From contig PBAX01000015.1 in NCBI GenBank assembly GCA_002716385.1, forward strand, positions 1-64,000: a stretch of DNA of 64,000 nt. Reading direction: 5' to 3'. Shown one piece after another: positions 26,074 through 33,928 of the stretch. The notes beneath the pieces are model-generated. The model was given only the letters and a program-made list of their open reading frames with translations, ran no database searches and was not told where the DNA came from. A program made the position numbers and the translations under genes. Position 1 is the stretch's first letter. The number at the start of each line of letters is the position of its first letter. Source of the stretch: Phycisphaerae bacterium (GTDB lineage: Bacteria > Planctomycetota > Phycisphaerae > Phycisphaerales > SM1A02).

Positions 26074-27354
26074 ATGATTCGATCAATCGCAGCCACTCTG
26101 GTTCTCATCGCATCCACCCTGGCGACGGGTCAGCCCAAGACTCCTCCGGCTCCTGTTGAGGGCAAGCCATCACCTCAGAGTCTTTTCAGCAACTGGGCGG
26201 GGGATGACGCGGCTCGATTGTTCGGGACCTCCGCGTATCTCTACAAGGGTGTGTCCTCCGGAAATGGGGACTCGGCCGTGACTGCGGAATTCGATTCACG
26301 AATGCCGTGGCGTTTTCGCGCCTCGCTGTCGATAGATGACGATGCCGGGCGGATGGAGATTCTTGGTTCCGACGGTTCCGTGACATGGAAGTACGCCGAG
26401 AGCAAGGGAGCTGATGGCTCGAGGACGATCGCCAGTCCTAATCTGATCAAGTCCTCCATCGCCGTTGCGAATCAAGTGGTGTTCAATCCACTGTCACTGT
26501 TCGATATCGAGAAGAAGATGTCGAAGTTGAATACCGTGGCGAAGGTGGATTTCGCCGGCACGATGTGCTGGCGAGTGATCGGGCTTCCAAGAGCCGAAGG
26601 TGATCCGATGAACTTCTTCTTCGATCTGGAGACGGGATTGTTCAAAGGGCTGGATTTCAAGTCCTCCAACACAATCATGGAGATTGTCGTCACGGAATTC
26701 CGTATGTTTCCCAACGGTGAAGGAGGTGGCGTGCCATTCCCCGCTGGATTTGAGCTTCGCAGCAACGGAGAGGTTCGCAACAATGTCAGAGTCGAATCAC
26801 TCTCCAGAGTGATGAAACTGACCAAGGATGAATTCAAGCTTCCCGAAGTCATCCAGAATTTGGTTGCTCCCGCATCGCCCGCTACAGGCGACTCTAATGG
26901 CCTGAACAGTCGGCTGATCTCGATGATCGGGCCGAAACTCGTCAATTCATCGGGTGAAACCGTCTCAAGCGAGGTATTGAAGGATAAGGCGAACGTGCTG
27001 CTCTACTTCTCCGCCAAATGGTGCCCGCCATGCCGTGCGTTCACACCCACACTGGTCAAGTTCTTCGACACGAACGCCGAAGCCAAGAACTTCACCATCG
27101 TCTTCGTCAGCTCCGACCGCTCGGTTGCGGATCAGATGAAGTACATGAAGGACTACGACATGGATTTCTATGCGGTTCCTCTGGCTCGAGTGAACGCGAG
27201 TGGTCTGAAGCAGACCTATGGAGATCGAGGCATTCCCAATCTTGTTTGGTTGAATCCAGCTGGAGAGGCCGTCGCAAAGAGCTACGTGAACGGAAATTAC
27301 GTCGGTCCCAACAAGGTTCTTGCTGATTTCTCGCGATCGCTTGGCGTCAACTGA
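26074..27354 (+). CDS. Secreted thioredoxin/nucleoredoxin-like protein
   Basis: 'NVLLYFSAKWCPPCRAFTPTLVKFFD', 'FTIVFVSSDRSVADQMKYMKDYDMDFYAVPLA', 'YGDRGIPNLVWLNPAGE'. Confidence 0.88.
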   Translation: MIRSIAATLVLIASTLATGQPKTPPAPVEGKPSPQSLFSNWAGDDAARLFGTSAYLYKGVSSGNGDSAVTAEFDSRMPWRFRASLSIDDDAGRMEILGSDGSVTWKYAESKGADGSRTIASPNLIKSSIAVANQVVFNPLSLFDIEKKMSKLNTVAKVDFAGTMCWRVIGLPRAEGDPMNFFFDLETGLFKGLDFKSSNTIMEIVVTEFRMFPNGEGGGVPFPAGFELRSNGEVRNNVRVESLSRVMKLTKDEFKLPEVIQNLVAPASPATGDSNGLNSRLISMIGPKLVNSSGETVSSEVLKDKANVLLYFSAKWCPPCRAFTPTLVKFFDTNAEAKNFTIVFVSSDRSVADQMKYMKDYDMDFYAVPLARVNASGLKQTYGDRGIPNLVWLNPAGEAVAKSYVNGNYVGPNKVLADFSRSLGVN

Positions 27355-27680
27355 TCGAGCCGGCAATCCACTCGCTATCCACTCTCCATTCACTTGTTGC
27401 CAAGTGCTTGCATGAATGCCGCCGGCATTGCATGATGCAACCGTCGTTTAGATTCGTGGAAGTCAGGCAGAGGCGTGGCAACACGGCGAAGCAGATGGAA
27501 TCGTGGAAACACGAGGAGATCGACCCCACGATCTGGACGATGGCTGGAGTTCCTGGTGGATTCCGGAAATGGTTCAAACGCGGAAACGCGTCTCTGCCGT
27601 TTCCGGTGGAATCCAGAAGCGTATGACAAATACCTAGGGAAGGGTAAAACCAGACCAGCAATGGTTGTCACCGAACAGCC

Positions 27681-27716
27681 GATAAGCCCCGCTCCTGAAA
27701 GGGATCGGGGCTTATC
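27681..27716. terminator. Hairpin between convergent genes
   Basis: GATAAGCCCCG...CGGGGCTTATC perfect 11-bp inverted repeat. Confidence 0.5.
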
Positions 27717-27748
27717 TCATGGATTCGCATTCATCGAATGCAGAGTTC

Positions 27749-28390
27749 TTATGTTCGTCGTCGTCGTCTCTTGAGAGCAGGCAACATCAGCAATGCCAGA
27801 GTCGCCGGTGCGGGTACAGCTACCAGGCTGACTCCATCGACAAATGTGCCGAGCGTGTCGTTGAAGCTGTGGTCAGCCAGGGAGATGAAGGATGATGTGC
27901 TGTCGGCCTGAATGAGGATGCTGATCTCCTGCCAGCTGGTGTTCTGAAGACCGACTCCACTGGCTTCCACCTCGTAGATGAGGTCGCTGTTCCAGCTGAT
28001 GGCGAGATGATTGTCCTCGACTCCCGGTCTTGGCGAGAATCCAAGTGTCAGCATGTAGTACTGGCCGACCACGGTCTGGGCTTCCTGAGTGATGCTCGAG
28101 GATCCGATTTCACCATTGATGAAGCCGCCGCCGGGCCCGTTCTGATCGGAATCGAGTTCGAGCCATTGCTCGCCATCGTAGGCATCCCATCCGCCGACCC
28201 CTCTTTGGAGTTCGATGCCGGGACCATCGAGAAGACTCCAGCCTGGAAGATCATCGAAGAGATTCCAGCTGCCGTTGACGACATGCTCCTCAAACGAGCC
28301 GTTGCTGAGCAGGTTCACATTGCCACCGGCCATGACCGTGCTGGCAAGGACTCCAGCGGCAATGACTGACAATCGAGCATCTATTTTCAT
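27749..28390 (-). CDS. PEP-CTERM-like secreted protein (DUF642-like)
   Basis: Signal peptide; 'NLLSNGSFEEHVVNGSWNLFDDLPGW'; C-terminus 'VPAPATLALLMLPALKRRRRRT'. Confidence 0.75.
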   Translation of the reverse strand: MKIDARLSVIAAGVLASTVMAGGNVNLLSNGSFEEHVVNGSWNLFDDLPGWSLLDGPGIELQRGVGGWDAYDGEQWLELDSDQNGPGGGFINGEIGSSSITQEAQTVVGQYYMLTLGFSPRPGVEDNHLAISWNSDLIYEVEASGVGLQNTSWQEISILIQADSTSSFISLADHSFNDTLGTFVDGVSLVAVPAPATLALLMLPALKRRRRRT

Positions 28391-28599
28391 TCGACTCCTC
28401 AATTCTCCCCCTCCAAGAGAGAATCGGCCAGGGTCTCCGAGCGCTGGATCCGGGCCTTTTATTAGCTACGGAAACATTTCGTAAAAGGTTGCCCCCAGTG
28501 GCTTAATTAATGAGTTTCAACCTTCATAGAAACATTGCAGAGTCGTTTAAATCAGGTAGGGTGCGTGTTCGGATGCCCGTATATGGAAGGAGCGTTTTC

Positions 28600-29187
28600 A
28601 TGGCCCTCGAGTTGAATACATGTCGCTTGCCGGTGAATCTGGCTTCATGGATCGCGGAGAATGCTGCTGACTTCAAGCCTCCGGTGGGGAACAAGTACCT
28701 GTATGACGGCGAGGACTTCTTCGTGATGGTCATCGGTGGGCCGAATGCCCGCAACGACTTCCACATGACGAATTCCGAGGAGTACTTCTTCCAGCTCAAG
28801 GGCGACATGGTCGTGATCATTCGTGATGATGATGGATTGAAGCATGTGCCAATCCGTGAAGGCGAGACATTCTTCATTCCATCCGGCGTTCCCCATGCTC
28901 CCCAGCGACCGCCTGGGACGGTAGGAGTCGTCGTCGAACGAAGACGCCCCCCGGGAGAGACCGAGCACCAGCAGTTCTACTGTCCGAATTGCCACGAACT
29001 GGTTCATGATCAGGAGTTCGACTGCGAGGACATCGTGGACCACTTCGCGAGTGCAATGGAGGCTTTCTGGGCTGATGAGGCACTTTCCACTTGTGGCTCC
29101 TGTGGCACCAGAGTGGGCAAGCCTGCACCGATCAAGCGAATCGAATTCGAGCCGGAGGTTCGCATCATTCGTGAAGGAGAAGAGTGA
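28600..29187 (+). CDS. nbaC: 3-hydroxyanthranilate 3,4-dioxygenase
   Basis: Cupin 'NDFHMTNSEEYFFQLKGDMVVIIRDDD', 'GETFFIPSGVPHAPQRPPGTVGVVVERRRP', C-terminal CPNC/CGSC rubredoxin-like site. Confidence 0.88.
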   Translation: MALELNTCRLPVNLASWIAENAADFKPPVGNKYLYDGEDFFVMVIGGPNARNDFHMTNSEEYFFQLKGDMVVIIRDDDGLKHVPIREGETFFIPSGVPHAPQRPPGTVGVVVERRRPPGETEHQQFYCPNCHELVHDQEFDCEDIVDHFASAMEAFWADEALSTCGSCGTRVGKPAPIKRIEFEPEVRIIREGEE

Positions 29188-29202
29188 TCTCGGTTGTGAG
29201 GA

Positions 29203-30072
29203 TCACCCCTCGCTGGAATCCAGTGCCTTGTGAACGTCCTCGGCGGAAGCGGCATCCAGTTGCTCCCGTTCGGTGGCGTATGGAATGCTCAGCAGAGCCA
29301 ATTCCCGGTACAGCGGCAGCAGATGGGGTGCGTGGCACTCCAGTTCCTCCAGATGTTTCCTGATAGTGCCTATGTCCCCTCGGGCGGCTGGTCCCATCAC
29401 GACGCCGGGTACGCCAAGCTCCTGAAGGTTCAAGCCGGCTTCACGAACCATTGGCGCCAGCGCATCGACAGCTGTGGCGCGATCCAAATCCAGCAGTTTC
29501 CAGAGATCCGCCGAGGCAGCAAGAAGCCCGGTCATGAGCCCGCCCACCAGAGCCGCAGATAGGTGATACAGGGCCCTGCGTTCCGGAGGGATGGCGACCG
29601 GTCGCATGCCGAGATCGCGAGCCAGTTGTTGAAGCCATGGTTCCGAAACCTCATCACCTTCGATCGCAGCGGTGGCGCCTTGCATCGCTTCAGGTCCACG
29701 ACCACCCCGGGCCAGCACCATGACCGGGTGGATGGATCCGACATGCGTGTGATCCTGGCGGCATGATTCCAGTACATCCAGTCCTCTGGAGCCCGCGCAA
29801 TGTGCCACAAGCGAACCCGGGGGGCAATCAAGCTGACTGGCAACATCGTTGATGACATCGTCGGGGACACAGAGTATGACTGCTGAGGAGTTGATCCCCT
29901 CGCATGTGGACACCAGTTTCGCATTCACCAATTCGGCGAGACTGCCGCCTCGGTGTTCTGATCGACTGACAATGCGGTCTATGGTTCTGCCGGAGCGATG
30001 AATTCCCAATGCCAGGGCCTGTCCCAAGGCGCCTGCGCCCACAATGGTGATTGGAGTCGTATGGTCGATCAT
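29203..30072 (-). CDS. Rossmann-fold / DUF2520-like oxidoreductase
   Basis: 'ITIVGAGALGQALALGIHRSGRTIDRIVSRS', 'VAHCAGSRGLDVLESCRQDHTHVGSIHPVMVL', 'ALYHLSAALVGGLMTGLLAAS'. Confidence 0.8.
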   Translation of the reverse strand: MIDHTTPITIVGAGALGQALALGIHRSGRTIDRIVSRSEHRGGSLAELVNAKLVSTCEGINSSAVILCVPDDVINDVASQLDCPPGSLVAHCAGSRGLDVLESCRQDHTHVGSIHPVMVLARGGRGPEAMQGATAAIEGDEVSEPWLQQLARDLGMRPVAIPPERRALYHLSAALVGGLMTGLLAASADLWKLLDLDRATAVDALAPMVREAGLNLQELGVPGVVMGPAARGDIGTIRKHLEELECHAPHLLPLYRELALLSIPYATEREQLDAASAEDVHKALDSSEG

Positions 30073-30268
30073 GTGAAGGGAAGCATCGCCTAGATTCGTT
30101 GCGCTGTCGAGCCTTGTGCTCTGGATTTCCAGACATGGGCATCAGAGAGCGATTCCAACCCTGACCCCGCAGATTCTGGATGCTGACGGCATGCCGGCAG
30201 ATCAAGTACCTTTGGATGTGGAGAAGGTGAGAATCTTCCAATCTACGAATCCAATGGAGGTCTGAAAA

Positions 30269-30466
30269 TTGAAGTCCCTGTCCCTGTGCGTCATTCCAGT
30301 TCTTCTTCTGGCGGCTGGCTGCGGTTACCAGAAGGCGCCGATGAAGCCCGACCCCTATACGCAATCAACCTTCCTTGGGAATGATTATCCGATTGGGGAC
30401 GGACAGCCGGACGGTTCACCCAATCTGGGAACACTTTCCGGGACGGTTGAAATGCAGGAACAGTAG
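30269..30466 (+). CDS. Small putative lipoprotein
   Basis: MKSLSLCVIPVLLLAAGCGYQKAP... lipobox LAAGC, upstream ggaggt RBS-like; TTG start possible. Confidence 0.5.
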   Translation: MKSLSLCVIPVLLLAAGCGYQKAPMKPDPYTQSTFLGNDYPIGDGQPDGSPNLGTLSGTVEMQEQ

Positions 30467-30493
30467 GGGGCGGTGACCGAGCAGGTGCTGCTT

Positions 30494-31093
30494 CTAGTGT
30501 CGTCGCCTTCTGGAAGCGCTCGAGAGTCCTGCCAGGCCAAGCAAGGCAAGAACGCCCGGAGCCGGAATGGCGACGGATTCGTAGTTCACGGTGACCGTTC
30601 CGCTGAGCCACTTGCCTGCCGGTGCGCCAGCGCCGTCATCCCATGCATTGGTGACAAGTGCGGCGATTGAACCGTTGACGTCAAGTTCCAGTTCGAAGCT
30701 GGAGAGATCGAATGAGTAGACTTCACCCTCAGGCTGTTCGATCGGGTTCGCCGGCGTTCCCTGATAATTCGCGTTCGGGAATGGGAAGAACCAGATTTGT
30801 TCCGAATCTCCGGATTCATTGGTTGCTTCAAGGCCGAGCATGGCTTCACTGCCAAAGTTTGGGAGACCTATGTTGTCGTAGGTCTCAAGGGAGAGTCCGG
30901 TCCATTCGATGCTGATGATCTTCGCCCCAGCATTTTCAGCCCCCGCGGAACTGTTTTCGGTGTCAAAGGCATCAACAGAACTCCCCCAATAGAAGACATC
31001 CGCCAGATCGAGTTCGATCTGGGCCAATTCAGCCATTGCTGTGGTGCTGAGACCAATCGTGGCTGCGATAGTCAGCATCTTCCTTGGTGACAT
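30494..31093 (-). CDS. PEP-CTERM-like secreted protein
   Basis: Signal peptide MSPRKMLTIAATIGLSTTAMA; C-terminus 'IPAPGVLALLGLAGLSSASRRRRH'. Confidence 0.75.
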   Translation of the reverse strand: MSPRKMLTIAATIGLSTTAMAELAQIELDLADVFYWGSSVDAFDTENSSAGAENAGAKIISIEWTGLSLETYDNIGLPNFGSEAMLGLEATNESGDSEQIWFFPFPNANYQGTPANPIEQPEGEVYSFDLSSFELELDVNGSIAALVTNAWDDGAGAPAGKWLSGTVTVNYESVAIPAPGVLALLGLAGLSSASRRRRH

Positions 31094-31353
31094 TGAAGTG
31101 GGGTTCCTTCTCAACTCTTCCTCGTAACCTTCTAATCCTAAGTGGTCTATGGTTGTATGCAATCGGATAAAGGCAACTTCTGGCATGTTGAGGCGGTACA
31201 GACGGAATATTCAGAACCCGATATTCCAGCCGTAATAGGCCTCGAGTGTCCATGCATCACCCTTTAAAAGCTCAAAAAGGGGTATTTGGCCGTAAAAACG
31301 TTGTTTTCAACACAGTTAGAGGGGCTGTTCAATCTTCAGAAGATGCGAATGAC

Positions 31354-31378
31354 AGCCCCCCCGCAAGGCGGGGGGGCT
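31354..31378. terminator. GC-rich hairpin (possible terminator)
   Basis: Perfect 11-bp stem AGCCCCCCCGC-aag-GCGGGGGGGCT. Confidence 0.5.
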
Positions 31379-31430
31379 CGTCTTTCGATCGAGTCTGGCT
31401 CGGAGTGCGGGGAAGCGAGTTCCCCCTGGA

Positions 31431-31691
31431 TCAACGCAGTCCGAGCGTCTCGGTGATCGCTCTGGCGGCCTCCTCGGCTGACCAGCCGAAGGAGAACAGT
31501 TCGTGGAGGTCACCCTCCGTAGTATTCGTAGCTCGCAGGGATTCGCCTCTCGCAAGCTCGTAATCGGCCTCGGTTCTCCACAGCAGGGAATTCAATTGGT
31601 TTTTCCAGCTTGGGTATGTTCGAGGCATGGTCTTGATCCTGTGTCTTGGGTACGTGTGTTCGTCTATCTCCGTTACGTGGTCTGCGGTCAA
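31431..31691 (-). CDS. Small hypothetical protein
   Basis: Open frame of 86 aa with a terminator-like hairpin downstream; no recognised family. Confidence 0.3.
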   Translation of the reverse strand: MTADHVTEIDEHTYPRHRIKTMPRTYPSWKNQLNSLLWRTEADYELARGESLRATNTTEGDLHELFSFGWSAEEAARAITETLGLR

Positions 31692-31839
31692 ATGTGTTCC
31701 AGATCACTGTGAATCCATGAAAAAAGCCAAATTATCCGACTTCATCCGATCGTCTGGGCATCAAGCCACTGATCGGACAAAGGCCGGCGATCACGCCATG
31801 TTTCGGGAAATATCGTGTTTAGGCGGGTGTTGTCGAGGT

Positions 31840-33819
31840 TTATCGTCTGGAAGCGGTGATCGATGGGCTGGTGTACAGCCAATCACGCGTCCACCAGTTC
31901 CCGCTCTGGGCATGTTCGTCAGATGTGGCGAACCGGTATCGGTACATGGTCCATCTGATCATCCGGGGCGGCGTTTCCGGGGTGAATGGGGAGGATTTCA
32001 GAAGCTTGAGCACGTGTGGATTCTGCTTCAGGAGTGCCTTGCATAACCGTGGCGTCACAAGGCCGGTGGTGAAGACTTCGACATCAGGTTTTCCCACAGC
32101 TGATGAGAAGTTGCTTGCGAGCCGATCGATGGAACCGCTTTCATGAACATATTCAAGCTTCAGTGCATCGAACCACATCTGCCAATCCAGCCGCGGCATG
32201 TCGGGCTGGCTCAGGCCGGGTGCTTCATCAAGCGGTCCAGGTTTCCAATGGAACTCGAAGGGGGACCAGCTCATCCCATCCAGAGACCCCTCGATGACAA
32301 TTTCCGGTCGAGTCTTCGTCATCACCCTGAACAGACCGTACGAGTTGACGATTCGGTACGGCCCCCAGATTGCGGACCATGCATCGGGAGGTTCGTTCTT
32401 CGACCTCAGTTGTGAAATGCTGATGGGAACGCTCAGACTCAGGAGAAGTGCGACCACGATCAGATTGAGACCCCGGCGACCAATGGTCTCTCTTCGAGGC
32501 AGTCCGACTCGAACCAGTCCCCGTACACGCTTAGGCCAGAGCAGAAGCAACTGACTGTCATCGAGGGCGACTACGCAGAGGACGAGTGTCAGCAAGTTGA
32601 AGAAGCCGTAGTTTCCGGTGAGAAGTATCCCGATCTGGAGGATGGCCAGTGCGACGAAGGCAATGAGGCGAGGGACTCTGGGGAAGAGAAGCAGAAAGGG
32701 GATGCCCATCTCGATGACGAACATCATGATGCATGAGAACTTCTGCCACCACAGTGGAAGTTGCCATGCATACCACGCTGGCCACCATGGCAATGGTTGC
32801 GTCCAGTAGTGGTAGTCGAGGGCCGTTAGATCCGCCCATGTCGGATCTCCGGATGCGAGTTTGACCCATCCCGAGAAGAACATGAATCGCAGCAGGAGCC
32901 ACAGGAACATCCATCGGATCAATGTGGAGGGTCGTCGGACACTCTTGCCGTTCAGTGTCCAAGAGAACGGGGCCCAGAAGATCGAGAGGAAGCCGATTTC
33001 AAGCAGAAGCATGTCCCACTGGTAGGACATGAAGAGTCCGCCAGAATTGACGAATGAGAGATAGGTGGCCCACGCGACAGCCAGCGTCAGCATGGGCAGG
33101 AGGCCAAGCACGACAAGCACGGATGCAATCGTGCCTGTCCACCAGAGAACGGTCGTCAGGGCCGGCATGTTTCCATCGGGATATGACAGCCAGAGAAGTG
33201 AAGGGCTGGAGACACCTCTGGCATCGAGCCATGCCAACAGCTCATCGGCCGGCTGCAGGCCGTTGCTGCCGATGAGGCCGTCCATCTGCCATCCGAAAGA
33301 GAGGAAGGCCAGCAGGAAGATGACTCCCAACAGTCGCATGAAGATCCGTCTTGTCAGAAGCGTCGTCGATGGTACTTCGATGGCCACCCAGCCCAGTCTC
33401 GCCAGACGATTCGCACCGGTTCTATGGTTGGCCACCAGGGAGTACTGCACATCGCATATCCATCTGAATGGGAGAAGATATCTGTAGAGCAGCAGTGGCC
33501 AGATTCTCAGATCGACCATCTTCATGAGTTCAAAGACGGCCTGTGCACCTCTGGTGTGATGCCCATCGGGATGAATCAGATGAATGGCTTTCTTGAATTC
33601 GGCTTCGGGAATTCCCGGAAACGTGCCGGCCGCCTTCTGGTACGGAGACCAGGCCAATCGGCCCGGAGGGCATATCGACTCATATCGCTTGAGCCAACGT
33701 CTGCAGAAACTACAGTCACCGTCGTACACGACCAGTGGCAGATTCGTCGGAAGCTCCGCTTCCGGCAGCAGTCCCTGACATGGACCGCCATCACAGGATT
33801 TGCATGTGCCGCAACCCAT
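31840..33819 (-). CDS. DCC (DUF393) domain fused to HTTM/lipase-maturation-factor-like multi-TM protein
   Basis: N-terminal 'LVVYDGDCSFCRRWLKRY' DCC motif; many TM helices with 'YLSFVNSGGLFMSYQWDMLLLEIGFLSIFWAP', 'FMFFSGWVKLASGDPTWADLTALDYHYWTQPLPWWPAWY', 'NYGFFNLLTLVLC'; C-terminal 'WMWFDALKL'-like soluble part. Confidence 0.85.
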   Translation of the reverse strand: MGCGTCKSCDGGPCQGLLPEAELPTNLPLVVYDGDCSFCRRWLKRYESICPPGRLAWSPYQKAAGTFPGIPEAEFKKAIHLIHPDGHHTRGAQAVFELMKMVDLRIWPLLLYRYLLPFRWICDVQYSLVANHRTGANRLARLGWVAIEVPSTTLLTRRIFMRLLGVIFLLAFLSFGWQMDGLIGSNGLQPADELLAWLDARGVSSPSLLWLSYPDGNMPALTTVLWWTGTIASVLVVLGLLPMLTLAVAWATYLSFVNSGGLFMSYQWDMLLLEIGFLSIFWAPFSWTLNGKSVRRPSTLIRWMFLWLLLRFMFFSGWVKLASGDPTWADLTALDYHYWTQPLPWWPAWYAWQLPLWWQKFSCIMMFVIEMGIPFLLLFPRVPRLIAFVALAILQIGILLTGNYGFFNLLTLVLCVVALDDSQLLLLWPKRVRGLVRVGLPRRETIGRRGLNLIVVALLLSLSVPISISQLRSKNEPPDAWSAIWGPYRIVNSYGLFRVMTKTRPEIVIEGSLDGMSWSPFEFHWKPGPLDEAPGLSQPDMPRLDWQMWFDALKLEYVHESGSIDRLASNFSSAVGKPDVEVFTTGLVTPRLCKALLKQNPHVLKLLKSSPFTPETPPRMIRWTMYRYRFATSDEHAQSGNWWTRDWLYTSPSITASRR

Positions 33820-33854
33820 GGTTCAGAAAGAACATTCCCGTCGTGAGTTCAAGA

Positions 33855-33884
33855 ACAAGGGCCGATCCACGGGGATCGGCCCTT
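33855..33884 (-). terminator. Rho-independent terminator for the choice-of-anchor B gene
   Basis: Perfect 13-bp stem CAAGGGCCGATCC-acgg-GGATCGGCCCTTG. Confidence 0.65.
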
Positions 33885-33928
33885 GCAACATGCTATCCGA
33901 GTCCGCTCACCATGAGCGGGGGGGTCAA

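Noticed and set aside
27408-27626. 72-aa ORF in the structured intergenic region
   Set aside because: Composition explained by the inverted repeats; no RBS or family signal.
31354-31378. GC-rich hairpin as a mobile-element end
   Set aside because: No flanking direct repeats, no transposase, no second copy seen; a terminator is the simpler reading.
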